From positions 4,712,001 to 4,776,000 of the forward strand of contig CP021237.1 of assembly GCA_002151545.1 (NCBI GenBank): 64,000 nucleotides of DNA. Direction: 5' to 3'. Within the stretch, counting starts at the first letter, position 1. Every line of letters starts with the position of its first letter. A program made the position numbers and the translations under genes. Below are positions 19,083 through 27,578 of this stretch, in pieces. Below the pieces are notes generated by a model. That model searched no databases. It had not been told where the DNA came from and worked only from the letters and a program-made list of their open reading frames with translations. The DNA comes from Sphingobacteriaceae bacterium GW460-11-11-14-LB5. Lineage in GTDB: Bacteria; Bacteroidota; Bacteroidia; Sphingobacteriales; Sphingobacteriaceae.

Positions 19083-20501
19083 CTATGATAAAAATGCCTG
19101 AGAAAAAGCCAGAAGCTTATCTTCCTCAAAATGTTTGGCTGTAAATTGTATACTTAACGGTAAACCTTCTGTATTATTGCCTATTGGCAAGGCAATAGCC
19201 GGATTTCCGCTTAAAGAAGGTAATACGGTAAAAATATCGGCCATGTACATCACAATTGCGTCTTGAACATTATCGCCGATTTTAAAAGCGGCTGTTGGTG
19301 CCACAGGAGAAAGAATTAAATCATAATCCTGGAACAAAACATCCATTTTTTCTCTGATTAACCGGCGAACCTGCTGTGCTTTTTGATAATAAGCATCGTA
19401 ATAGCCTGCACTTAAAACAAAAGTACCTAAAAGGATGCGGCGTTTTACTTCTTCACCAAAACCTTCGGCGCGGGATAATTTATAAAGTTCGTTCAGCGAT
19501 TTCGCTTCCAGGTTACGATGTCCGTAATGAACGCCATCATAACGCGAAAGATTTGAAGAGGCTTCGGCTGTGGTTAAGATATAATAAGCCGGAACCAGAT
19601 AATCCAGCAAATCAAAAGAAACATACTCAACTGTATGTCCATCTGCTTTGAGCTGCTCGATTGATCTTAAAATAGCTGATTTGATTTCGGAATCGAGGGC
19701 TTCGCTCTCAATCGTTTCCTTTAATACTGCTATTTTTTGTTTTTTATGCTCGTTTAAATGAGCAGGATAATCGGGTACTGCAACGGGAGAAACGGTAGAA
19801 TCGTAATCATCTTCGCCAGCTAAAACCTGCAAAAGCAAAGCAGCATCTTCTACTGAAGAGGTGATTGGTCCAACCTGATCGAAAGAGGAAGCGTAAGCAA
19901 TAACACCATACCTTGAGATACGCCCATAAGTAGGCTTAAGTCCGATTTGCCCGCAAAATGCTGCTGGCTGTCTTACCGAACCACCGGTATCAGTTCCTAG
20001 CGCAGACAAACACATATCGGCCTGAACCGCTACAGCTGATCCACCTGAAGACCCACCCGGAACAAGGTCGGGATTTGCCGCATTTTTAGCAACTCCATAG
20101 TATGAAGTTTCATTTGAGCCGCCCATAGCAAACTCATCACAGTTTAAACGACCAATAATAATGGCATCTTCCTGTAACAATCGTTGCACAACTGTAGAAG
20201 AATATGGAGATACAAAGCCTTCGAGCATTTTTGACGATGCAGTAACGATATGGTCTTTGTAACAGATATTATCTTTAATACCAATAACCATCCCTGCAAG
20301 TTTACCTTGCTTACCTTCTTCTATTTTTTGCTGTATCGCTTTTGCCTGAACTTCAGCCGACAAAAAAAACACCTCATTAAATGCATTGAGGTGTTCATTA
20401 TTTTCAATTTGCTTAAAATAATAAGCTAATAAATCGGGTAAAGTTAATTGCTTTTGCGAAATGAGTGCTTGAATCTCTTTAAGAGAGCTGTATTTCTTCA
20501 A
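19083..20501 (-). CDS. gatA: Asp-tRNA(Asn)/Glu-tRNA(Gln) amidotransferase subunit A
   Basis: 472 residues. GatA releases ammonia from glutamine for the transamidation of misacylated tRNA in the GatCAB complex. The amidase-signature triad is complete: Lys76 (GIKDNI), cis-Ser151 (PGGSSGGS) and Ser175 (TDTGGSVRQPA), with spacings identical to those of characterised GatA. The start is a TTG at 20501: an in-frame stop lies just upstream and the next Met is residue 71, too late because it would remove the N-terminal helices. It lies 18 bases after tatA. gatB and gatC are not in the window. Confidence 0.94.
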   Translation of the reverse strand: MKKYSSLKEIQALISQKQLTLPDLLAYYFKQIENNEHLNAFNEVFFLSAEVQAKAIQQKIEEGKQGKLAGMVIGIKDNICYKDHIVTASSKMLEGFVSPYSSTVVQRLLQEDAIIIGRLNCDEFAMGGSNETSYYGVAKNAANPDLVPGGSSGGSAVAVQADMCLSALGTDTGGSVRQPAAFCGQIGLKPTYGRISRYGVIAYASSFDQVGPITSSVEDAALLLQVLAGEDDYDSTVSPVAVPDYPAHLNEHKKQKIAVLKETIESEALDSEIKSAILRSIEQLKADGHTVEYVSFDLLDYLVPAYYILTTAEASSNLSRYDGVHYGHRNLEAKSLNELYKLSRAEGFGEEVKRRILLGTFVLSAGYYDAYYQKAQQVRRLIREKMDVLFQDYDLILSPVAPTAAFKIGDNVQDAIVMYMADIFTVLPSLSGNPAIALPIGNNTEGLPLSIQFTAKHFEEDKLLAFSQAFLS

Positions 20502-20519
20502 AACTAAAAATTATTGCAA

Positions 20520-20720
20520 TTAAACGGTTTTATCACGGTTTGACGGATCTACTTGTTCTCCATCAACACCATCTTTACCATCTTTAAATTCTTTAACACC
20601 TTTACCTAAACCTCTCATCAGTTCAGGAATTTTTTTACCACCAAATAATAACAATACCACTACCGCAATAATGATAATTTCTGGCGTTCCAAGCATTGCT
20701 GCTATTGTTGTATTTAACAT
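20520..20720 (-). CDS. tatA: Twin-arginine translocase subunit TatA/TatE
   Basis: 66 residues. One N-terminal membrane helix (about 10-25, EIIIIAVVVLLLF) is followed by the hinge motif FGGKKIPELMRGLGKGVKEFKDG, an amphipathic helix, and a short charged tail. TatA oligomers form the pore for folded proteins in the Tat pathway. It lies 10 bases after another TatA/B-type gene and 18 bases before gatA. No tatC is present here. Confidence 0.92.
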   Translation of the reverse strand: MLNTTIAAMLGTPEIIIIAVVVLLLFGGKKIPELMRGLGKGVKEFKDGKDGVDGEQVDPSNRDKTV

Positions 20721-20730
20721 AACTTTTTGT

Positions 20731-21090
20731 TTAAACTTTTTCTTTGTCAGTTATAATTTTTTCGTCAACAGGCGTGCTGGCTTCTGTATGGGTTGCACTT
20801 GCCTCTGCCTTTTCATCAACAGAAGGTTCTTCTGTTGGATGATGGCGCTGACTATGGTTTACCGCTGTTTCTTCTGCTTCTTCTTTATCTAAATCCATGG
20901 CATTGATATTCCTATGGATTTCACGCTTCACACCATCAGAGGCATCTTTGAATTCTCTGATCCCTTTCCCTAGTCCCCTTGCAAGTTCAGGTAATTTTTT
21001 ACCCCCGAACAATAATAGAACGACCACTAAAATGAGTACGATCTCTGATCCACCCATGTTTAAAAACTCTAATAACGTGCCTTGATACAT
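20731..21090 (-). CDS. TatA/TatB-family subunit with long charged tail
   Basis: 119 residues from the ATG at 21090 (a GTG one codon earlier is possible; a shorter start at MGGSEIVL, residue 12, is also plausible). The membrane helix (SEIVLILVVVLLLF) and hinge FGGKKLPELARGLGKGIREFKDA match TatA of the neighbouring gene. The tail of about 70 residues is rich in Glu, His and Thr and unlike its partner's. In two-subunit Tat systems the longer paralogue may act as TatB; the motif lacks the Pro and Glu pattern of a strict TatB, so TatA/B is left open. A -7 motif TATATTTG lies at 21108-21115. Confidence 0.88.
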   Translation of the reverse strand: MYQGTLLEFLNMGGSEIVLILVVVLLLFGGKKLPELARGLGKGIREFKDASDGVKREIHRNINAMDLDKEEAEETAVNHSQRHHPTEEPSVDEKAEASATHTEASTPVDEKIITDKEKV

Positions 21091-21107
21091 CACTAATATA
21101 ATTTATA

Positions 21108-21115
21108 CAAATATA
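21108..21115 (-). promoter_or_regulatory. Putative -7 element before the tat pair
   Basis: TATATTTG on the minus strand, 17 bases before the ATG at 21090. It matches TAnnTTTG, but no clear -33 was found. It would drive the two tat genes and gatA. Confidence 0.4.
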
Positions 21116-21137
21116 GACATTTTAACTTGTCTTAAGT

Positions 21138-22433
21138 TTATTTACTAATCCAGGCTTCTGGATTTAAAGCTGCCTGCCCTCTTCTGATCTGAAACTTCAG
21201 TACAGCATCATCGCCAGTGTTGGCTACAACCCCAATGGTTTGTTTGGTATCAACAGAATTACCTACGCTCACACTTACCGATTTTAGGTTTTGATATACC
21301 GTAAAGTACTCGCCATGGTTGATCAAAACTACTGTTCTACCCATCATTACCTGAACAGCCGCAACCTTACCTGCAAATACCGCTCTTACGGCCGCCCCGT
21401 CTGTTGTGGTAATATCTACACCATCATTGGTATAACTGGCCTGATCGATCTTATGCATACCAAACCTTTCGGTTATTGTTCCTGTAGCTACCGGCCAAGG
21501 TAACCTTCCCCTGTTATTTTCAAAACCTGCCGATAACCTGGCTGCCTCTGGTGTTGCAGTAAGCAATTCTCCTGTCGATTTTGCTTTAGCCGTTGGTGTA
21601 GCTGGTGCTGTAGGTACAGGTTTATTTTCAGCCTTGGCTTTTGCCGCCGCTATCCGTGCTTCTTCAGCTGCTTTCCTTCTGGCCTCTTCAGCTGCCTTCC
21701 TTCTGGCTTCTTCAATTGCCCGCTGAATGGCTGCGCTAATGGCCCTGTCTATCTGTGCCTGCTGTTTTTTACGGCTGGTAATATCTTGCTTAAACTGCCT
21801 TTCATCTTTACTCAGCTTGTTTAATTCTACTGACTGTTTATTTTTATCTTTACTTAAACGTTCACGCTCTCTTTCCTGTTCCTTCAACAGGTCACTTTTT
21901 TCCCTAAGTGTTTTATCCAGCACTTTAATTTTACCATTCAGGTCTTGCTGCGTATTTTCAATGTAACCAGCCTGTTTTTTACGGTATTGACTAAACTGCT
22001 GTAAATACTTTATTCTTTTGTAGGCCTGGTTAAAATCCTTCGCCGCAAAAATGAACATCATTTTATCGTACGAATTTCTGTTGCGCTGGGCAAAACGGAT
22101 CATGCCGGCATATTCTTTTTTAAGATCGCCTAACTGACCTTGCAACGTATGTACGGTATTTGTGTTCTGAGAGATTTGGTTATCCAGATTTTTTATTTCA
22201 GAGTTGATGGTACCGATTTTATCCTGGCGCAACCTAATCTGGGCATTTATCGTATTAATCTGCTGTATAGTAAGCTTTTTACCACTGGCAGTTTTATTCA
22301 AATTCTTTTGAAGCTGTTCGATTTCGCGTTGTATAGCTTCTTTTTTCCTTCTGAGCTGACTTTCAGTTTGTGCAACCGCCGAAAGGGTTAACACGCTTAA
22401 AAAAAGGATAAATAGGAGTTTTTGTAGCTTCAT
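21138..22433 (-). CDS. EnvC-like murein hydrolase activator with degenerate LytM domain
   Basis: 431 residues. Signal peptide about 1-21 (ending SAVAQ), a long coiled coil about 22-225 (many Gln, Lys, Leu heptads), an Ala/Arg-rich linker (ARRKAAEEARRKAAEEAR) and a C-terminal M23/LytM fold about 310-431. The zinc ligands of active M23 peptidases are missing: the HxxxD His is Asn336 (NDGVD), the Y-x-H His is Asn382 (VYQNL) and the HxH pair is Val411/Lys413 (VLKFQI). This is the pattern of EnvC, a non-enzymatic activator of cell-division amidases, so activator is favoured over endopeptidase. A -7 motif lies 5 bases before the ATG. Upstream neighbours are the DUF4292 and TPR genes. Confidence 0.88.
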   Translation of the reverse strand: MKLQKLLFILFLSVLTLSAVAQTESQLRRKKEAIQREIEQLQKNLNKTASGKKLTIQQINTINAQIRLRQDKIGTINSEIKNLDNQISQNTNTVHTLQGQLGDLKKEYAGMIRFAQRNRNSYDKMMFIFAAKDFNQAYKRIKYLQQFSQYRKKQAGYIENTQQDLNGKIKVLDKTLREKSDLLKEQERERERLSKDKNKQSVELNKLSKDERQFKQDITSRKKQQAQIDRAISAAIQRAIEEARRKAAEEARRKAAEEARIAAAKAKAENKPVPTAPATPTAKAKSTGELLTATPEAARLSAGFENNRGRLPWPVATGTITERFGMHKIDQASYTNDGVDITTTDGAAVRAVFAGKVAAVQVMMGRTVVLINHGEYFTVYQNLKSVSVSVGNSVDTKQTIGVVANTGDDAVLKFQIRRGQAALNPEAWISK

Positions 22434-22438
22434 TAAGC

Positions 22439-22446
22439 CAAAAGTA
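22439..22446 (-). promoter_or_regulatory. Putative -7 element of the EnvC-like gene
   Basis: TACTTTTG on the minus strand, with only 5 bases before the ATG at 22433. It matches TAnnTTTG exactly; no strong -33 was found. If used, the transcript would be leaderless or nearly so. Confidence 0.5.
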
Positions 22447-22618
22447 TAAAAATTTTGTAGTAAAAAATATTAAAATCGAGATACTAAAGTCATAATTGCT
22501 TATTACAGAACTGTCTTCACTCAATCTTCATGCACAACAAAGATTGCCAGAGCCGCTATACCTATACAGTATCTACCCCTGGCAAATCAATTAGCTAAAA
22601 TAAGTAATGAGTTCTATT

Positions 22619-23410
22619 TTACTTTACAACAGCAAATCTCTTTGGTACACTAAACGGAAAATCGACCGGAACATTGCCATCAATTTTTACAAATTGTAAG
22701 TCGATGTTTATTTTCTTTGCTTTAGATAGTGTTTTGATTTGCAATGCACTAGGAAATAGTGATTCGTTTAATTTTTGATAATCGGTATAGGTTACTTTTA
22801 AAGCCTGACCGTTTTTAGCGTCATTTAAATTGGTTTCTGACACTTTGAAAAGCGTGTTAAAAAGCAATTTGTAATCTAATTCTGATTTGCTTCCCGAGAC
22901 TACCCAAACACCATTTTCTTGTTTAACATCAGATTCTGCCGTTAAAAACTCGCCCATGGCATTGCCCGTTAAAATGGCTTGTAGGGTATTAAAATTAACC
23001 TGTTTATTGGTGAAATTGTAAATGTAACTAAATGGTTTTTTTAGGTATTCGCTTTTCATCCGGTTCATGATCTTGATGCTATCAGGCGTAATCAAGGCCC
23101 TTGCCACCTCTGCCATTCCACCTAAGGCCGTAATGCTCACCCAAATGGTTTCCTTGTCTTTCATCTTGAAATTCATGGTTACATCATTTGCATCGCCGGC
23201 AATATCTAAAGTTGCCTTTGCTTTTAAAGAAAGGGTATTAAATTTAAGTTGTTTGCTATTTAATAAGGTTAGGGCTTCTGCTTTCGAATTATCAGTTTTG
23301 GTTTCTGTTTTAGTAGGGGGAGCCACTACAATTTCTTTTTTAGGTTTACATGCCGAAACAAAAATTACAGCTCCTAACAGGAATGCGCTATTTAAAATAC
23401 TTCTTTTCAT
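22619..23410 (-). CDS. DUF4292-type lipoprotein
   Basis: 263 residues. The N-terminus MKRSILNSAFLLGAVIFVSACKPKKE has a lipobox VSAC (Cys21), so the protein should be anchored in a membrane. The body has the LolA/LolB-like pattern of DUF4292: FNTLSLKAKATLD, MNFKMKDKETIWVSITALGGMEVARA-type segment, and LTVTYTDYQ-like strands. DUF4292 proteins are known only from Bacteroidota and have no proven function; lipoprotein or lipid handling is a guess from the fold. It overlaps the 3' end of the TPR gene by 23 bases, so the two are translationally coupled. Confidence 0.8.
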   Translation of the reverse strand: MKRSILNSAFLLGAVIFVSACKPKKEIVVAPPTKTETKTDNSKAEALTLLNSKQLKFNTLSLKAKATLDIAGDANDVTMNFKMKDKETIWVSITALGGMAEVARALITPDSIKIMNRMKSEYLKKPFSYIYNFTNKQVNFNTLQAILTGNAMGEFLTAESDVKQENGVWVVSGSKSELDYKLLFNTLFKVSETNLNDAKNGQALKVTYTDYQKLNESLFPSALQIKTLSKAKKINIDLQFVKIDGNVPVDFPFSVPKRFAVVK

Positions 23411-25085
23411 TTATCTTTTTAATTAATACTTCTGAACCGTTTCCAGCCTCTTTTGCTTTTTGCCATTGGATTAATGCTGCATCCTTTTCACCTTTCATAA
23501 AAAGTATATCGCCATATCGCTCCAAGTAAACACCATTTTTACTGCTATTGTTTTGCAAAGCCTTTTCGATCCACGTTTTCGCCAGATCGTATTTTTGCTG
23601 TTTAAACAGAATAAAGGCATAGGTATCTACAATTGAGGGATTATTAGGCATTGCATTAGCCGCTGTTTCTGCATATTTCGCTGCCTTGGTTAGGTCGTCA
23701 TTTCTTAACGCCAAATAGTAAGCATAATTATTCATGATGAGATAATTATCGGGCTCGGTTGAAATGGCTTTTTCGAAAGCGGTTTTAGCCAGGGCGAAAT
23801 TATTCTGGTTGATGTAGATATCACCCTGTAGTGCATAAATCTGTGCCTGAAGGCTTTTATTCTCCACATCTAACTGTAGTGAAGTTTTTAAATTGCTTTG
23901 GGCAGGCTCGTATTTGCCTGTTTTAAACAAGGCATAAGCCATATAATAGTACAAGCTGGCCTGATTGGGATAAATACTTAAAGCTTCATCGCCTACCTTT
24001 ATGGCTTCCTCATAGTGCCCCAGGAGTGTTTGGATATTAATGACCTGCTCCCAAACGACATAAACCTGTTCGTTAAGTTTTAAAGCAGCCTGGTATTGAG
24101 TTAATGCCTCTTTTAAATTGTTCTGCTGATAAAGTACGTCGCCATAAAGTGCCAATGCTTTTGCTTCAGCCGGATTTTTTTCAGCCACCAGTTTACTCAG
24201 TTCGGTTACATTTTTAGCAACGATGGGCTGATTAAGTTTCGGAAAAAGTGCCGCAATAATCTTCACCTTTTCTGTAAGTGGCATTTCATTGCTTTCGAAA
24301 GCTAATTTTAAGGAAGAAAATGCAGCTTCATCATTTTTTTGCCTGCGGTAAATATCGGCCAAAGCCAGGTTCACCTCAAAATTATGGGGTTCAAGCTGTT
24401 GTGCTTTGGTTAATACCTTTAACGCTTCCGGATCATTTCCTTTCTGCAAAAGTAAACCTGCAGCATACAGGTAGTTCTTTACATCAGCCTGATTGCCTTC
24501 CAGTAATTTAACAATATCACTTTCAGAGGCATTCCCATTCGATTGCAGACGTTTTTTGGCATTCACCAGATCTCTCGATTCGCCAAATTTAGCCTGGATC
24601 TCCTCATAGGTTTTTTTTGCGGCATCGAGCTGATTGGCTAAAAACTGCGCATTGGCTTTATCAAAATAATAAGCATCATTTTCGGGATCTAGGCGAATCA
24701 ACTGATTAAACACCTCAATGAGCTCGGGCATTTTATTGGTGCGTTTATATACCTCACCAAGTAAGCGCCAGTACCATAAGTTACCTGCATTTAATTTAAT
24801 TGCCTGTTTTATATTTTGTTCCGCTTCTGAAAGTTTATCTAAACGCAGGTTTGCATTGGCGAGCTCGAAATAGGCCGCATGGTTATTTGGATCCAGGCCG
24901 ACAATTTTATTGAAATTGGTGGAGGCCACAACATAATTTTCAGACATTTTCTCCCGCAGGCCCGCGAAAAACAATTGTTTTACCATATTGCTATCGCGAT
25001 TGTTGCTTGGCGTAACCACTCCCTGCCCAAAAGCCTGGAAGCCCATTAACGTCGCTCCTACAAGAAAATGTACTTTGTATTTCAT
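23388..25085 (-). CDS. Tetratricopeptide-repeat protein, exported
   Basis: 565 residues with an N-terminal signal sequence (MKYKVHFLVGATLMGFQAFGQG) and TPR units from about residue 38 to the end, for example NHAAYFELANANLRLDKLSEAEQNIKQAI and PNQASLYYYMAYALFKTGKYEPAQ. TPR arrays serve as protein-binding scaffolds. The gene overlaps the DUF4292 lipoprotein gene and follows dut by 60 bases. The order dut-TPR-DUF4292-EnvC-like is, as I recall, conserved in Bacteroidota, which suggests a shared envelope role; this is inference. Confidence 0.88.
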   Translation of the reverse strand: MKYKVHFLVGATLMGFQAFGQGVVTPSNNRDSNMVKQLFFAGLREKMSENYVVASTNFNKIVGLDPNNHAAYFELANANLRLDKLSEAEQNIKQAIKLNAGNLWYWRLLGEVYKRTNKMPELIEVFNQLIRLDPENDAYYFDKANAQFLANQLDAAKKTYEEIQAKFGESRDLVNAKKRLQSNGNASESDIVKLLEGNQADVKNYLYAAGLLLQKGNDPEALKVLTKAQQLEPHNFEVNLALADIYRRQKNDEAAFSSLKLAFESNEMPLTEKVKIIAALFPKLNQPIVAKNVTELSKLVAEKNPAEAKALALYGDVLYQQNNLKEALTQYQAALKLNEQVYVVWEQVINIQTLLGHYEEAIKVGDEALSIYPNQASLYYYMAYALFKTGKYEPAQSNLKTSLQLDVENKSLQAQIYALQGDIYINQNNFALAKTAFEKAISTEPDNYLIMNNYAYYLALRNDDLTKAAKYAETAANAMPNNPSIVDTYAFILFKQQKYDLAKTWIEKALQNNSSKNGVYLERYGDILFMKGEKDAALIQWQKAKEAGNGSEVLIKKINEKKYFK

Positions 25086-25145
25086 GTTATTTTATCCATC
25101 CAAAAATTAACTCCTGACTAAAGACTTCTGACTCAGGACTGCGAA

Positions 25146-25577
25146 CTATTTCCCCGTATGTCCGTAACCACCTTCTCCACGTGCAGTTTCCCCTAATTGT
25201 TCAACAGTTTGCCAGCTAATGGTTTCGTGTTTTGCCACAACCATTTGTGCAATTCTATCGCCATTAACGATTTTAAAATCTGTATCTGATAAATTTACCA
25301 ATAAAACTTTTATTTCGCCACGGTAATCGGCATCAATTGTACCAGGCGCATTTACAATGCTAATGCCATGTTTATAGGCCAAGCCACTTCTGGGCCTGAT
25401 CTGTGCTTCGTAGCCAACCGGTAATTCAATAAACAAACCTGTTGGCACCAGTAATCTTTGCAAAGGTTTCAGTATTATTTCTTCCGCTATTGCCGCCCTC
25501 AGGTCCATGCCAGCTGCATGTGCAGTTTCGTATTGTGGCAGTGGGTGTTCGGATGTATTGATAATTTTTATTTCCAT
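25146..25577 (-). CDS. dut: dUTP diphosphatase
   Basis: 143 residues, the size of a trimeric dUTPase subunit. The five motifs are visible: AAGMDLRA (1), RPRSGLA (2), NAPGTIDADYRGEIKVLLVN (3), GDRIAQMVV (4) and RGEGGYGHTG (5). The enzyme hydrolyses dUTP to dUMP, which keeps uracil out of DNA and feeds dTMP synthesis. Motif 5 has Tyr and His where the usual form is GGFGSTG; Tyr replacing Phe is conservative. Gene order: flippase gene upstream (69 bases), TPR gene downstream. Confidence 0.96.
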   Translation of the reverse strand: MEIKIINTSEHPLPQYETAHAAGMDLRAAIAEEIILKPLQRLLVPTGLFIELPVGYEAQIRPRSGLAYKHGISIVNAPGTIDADYRGEIKVLLVNLSDTDFKIVNGDRIAQMVVAKHETISWQTVEQLGETARGEGGYGHTGK

Positions 25578-25646
25578 TTTTATTAGAGTTGAGATTGGAG
25601 ATATGAGATTTTAGGTAAAATCAGAAGCCTTAAACCCTTTAGCCGT

Positions 25647-27134
25647 CTACCTCTTCAATATTTTCATTAAATCATTCTTTTCGAAATAAGCAATGCCTGC
25701 AACAAAAACAATTAACATGGCATTACCAATATAGATGTTTCTGTTGAATACAAAAAACGAAGAGAATACCAATATGATGGAAATGATTAAGTAGGCTAAA
25801 ATCTTTTTCAGGTTGTAGGGAATTGGGTAATATTTCTGTCCGAGGATATAAGAAATAATCATCATTGTTCCATAAGTAGCCATCGAAACCCAGGCCGAAC
25901 CCATATAGCTAAACTTTGGAATCAATATCATATTGAATACAATGGTAATAAAGGCCCCAATTAAAGAAATGTACAATCCAAACCTCGTTTGATCAGATAA
26001 TCGGTACCAGATCGACAGGTTCATATAAATGCCTAAACACACATATCCCACCAGTAAATAGGGCACTGCGGGTAAACCGACCCAATATTCGGCCAGGTGT
26101 TTTGCATCGCGACTGATAAAGTATTTCAGGATTTCGATATTGGCAGTGAGTGCCACAAAAAGAATGGAAAGTGCAATTACAAAATACTCTAGAATTTTTG
26201 CATAAGTAACCTTTGCGTTTTCATTTTTAGCATAGCTGAAGAAAAATGGCTCAGCACCCAGTCTAAAAGCCATATTGAAAATACTTAGGAATATAGCCAA
26301 TTTACAAACAGCGCCATAAATACCTACTTCTGCTTCGGTCGTGTATTTATCCAAAAGTATTTTGTCCAGATTTTCATTGACAATGAAAGATAAATTTGCG
26401 ATCAAAACAGGCCAGCTGTAAGAAAGCATTTTTTTAAACAGATAGCGGTCAAATTTAAACTGAACCTTTAAAAATTCTGGCACTAAAAGCAAAAAGGTAA
26501 GCGCACTGGCAACCAGATTGGCAATAAACACATATCCAACCCATTTATCGCGGAACCAGTTTTGAAAAAAGGATGCGCCAGGTAAATCGTGTTTAATAAT
26601 CAGTGGTATGCCATAAATAAAAAACAGACTTAAAAGTACATAACTTAAGATATTCACAAATTTAATGATACTATACCTGAAAGGTTTTCCATCAGCCCTG
26701 ATCCTGGCAAAAGGGATTACACAAATGGCATCTGAAAACAAGAGCCAAAGAAAATACTGCACATATCTTTTTTGATCCTGATAGTGTGACATGTTACTAT
26801 TTAACAACCATTTGGTTATCGGTTCGGTAAAAACAAGACCCGTAATTAAAAAGAGTGTTGAGATAAAAGCAACGATCAGAAAAGAATTGTTGTAAACCTG
26901 CTGTTTTTTGTCTTCGTGTTTATTGAGGTATCTGAAAAAAGTAGTTTCCATTCCAAAGGCCAGTATGGCATTGATCATAGAGGCATAAGCATACATTTTG
27001 GTAAAAACACCTAATGCACTTGCACCGTAACTTCGGGTAAATATTGGTGTTAATATGAAATTGAGTAATCGGGAGGCAATGGTGCTGATACCATAAACCA
27101 TTGTTTGCCCAAGAAACTTTTTATATACAGACAT
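25647..27134 (-). CDS. Polysaccharide flippase / lipopolysaccharide biosynthesis membrane protein (MATE/MOP, Wzx-like)
   Basis: 495 residues with 12-14 hydrophobic helices spread over the whole length and the N-terminal pattern of the MOP superfamily: LGQTMVYGISTIASRLLNFILTPIFTRSY. Wzx-type proteins flip undecaprenyl-linked oligosaccharides to the periplasm. It is far from the polysaccharide cluster at 55-64 kb, so whether it serves that glycan cannot be told. It is the first of a run with dut and the TPR gene. Confidence 0.88.
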   Translation of the reverse strand: MSVYKKFLGQTMVYGISTIASRLLNFILTPIFTRSYGASALGVFTKMYAYASMINAILAFGMETTFFRYLNKHEDKKQQVYNNSFLIVAFISTLFLITGLVFTEPITKWLLNSNMSHYQDQKRYVQYFLWLLFSDAICVIPFARIRADGKPFRYSIIKFVNILSYVLLSLFFIYGIPLIIKHDLPGASFFQNWFRDKWVGYVFIANLVASALTFLLLVPEFLKVQFKFDRYLFKKMLSYSWPVLIANLSFIVNENLDKILLDKYTTEAEVGIYGAVCKLAIFLSIFNMAFRLGAEPFFFSYAKNENAKVTYAKILEYFVIALSILFVALTANIEILKYFISRDAKHLAEYWVGLPAVPYLLVGYVCLGIYMNLSIWYRLSDQTRFGLYISLIGAFITIVFNMILIPKFSYMGSAWVSMATYGTMMIISYILGQKYYPIPYNLKKILAYLIISIILVFSSFFVFNRNIYIGNAMLIVFVAGIAYFEKNDLMKILKR

Positions 27135-27212
27135 TTACGATTGAGATTTGAGTACTGCGTATTGAGATAAGCTCCTGAGCGGAACAATATAGCAATCCAA
27201 CAATTCAGCAAT

Positions 27213-27527
27213 TTATTTCCTTAAGATTTCAAAATTACGATAGTTTTTTACTTCACCATCGCTTACCGTCACATTTTCTACACGCGAACGGTCGGGTCCT
27301 TCGTGGCACCAGTTTACAAATTCTTCCAGAAAAATATCTTCCCCTTCTGCTTCGATGTAAACCGATCCATCTTTTTCGTTCCTCACAAAACCCTGTACCA
27401 TCATTTGGTTGGCAATAATTTTTGTAGTTTCCCTAAAGCCAACGCCCTGCACTTTACCTGTTATCGTTATATTGAGGTGTTTCACCCCTAAATCCCCTGA
27501 AGGGGACTTTACATCTTTTTCGGTCAT
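27213..27527 (-). CDS. Acylphosphatase with repeat-derived N-terminal extension
   Basis: 104 residues; the catalytic core is complete from about residue 16: GKVQGVGFRETT holds the phosphate-binding loop and catalytic Arg, and VQGFVRNEKDGSVYIEAEG the catalytic Asn. Acylphosphatases hydrolyse carboxyl-phosphate bonds and are normally about 90 residues. The extra residues 7-14 (KSPSGDLG) are encoded by a palindrome TCCCCT-TC-AGGGGA with flanking GGGG, which looks like a dispersed repeat; an internal GTG (residue 15) is where a normal start would fall. A -7 motif TAACTTTG is at 27546-27553, so the long form is probably transcribed. Confidence 0.9.
   Translation of the reverse strand: MTEKDVKSPSGDLGVKHLNITITGKVQGVGFRETTKIIANQMMVQGFVRNEKDGSVYIEAEGEDIFLEEFVNWCHEGPDRSRVENVTVSDGEVKNYRNFEILRK
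27493..27506. repeat. Palindrome inside the acylphosphatase gene
   Basis: TCCCCT and AGGGGA around a 2-base centre, flanked by CACCCCTAAA, all inside codons 7-15. Similar strings are, from memory, frequent between Bacteroidota genes. Confidence 0.5.
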
Positions 27528-27545
27528 GTTAAACTTTTAATACTG

Positions 27546-27553
27546 CAAAGTTA
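27546..27553 (-). promoter_or_regulatory. Putative -7 element of the acylphosphatase gene
   Basis: TAACTTTG on the minus strand, 18 bases before the ATG at 27527. It matches TAnnTTTG; the -33 is not clear. Confidence 0.45.
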
Positions 27554-27578
27554 GTAAAGCAATTGTGTATCCCTATGT

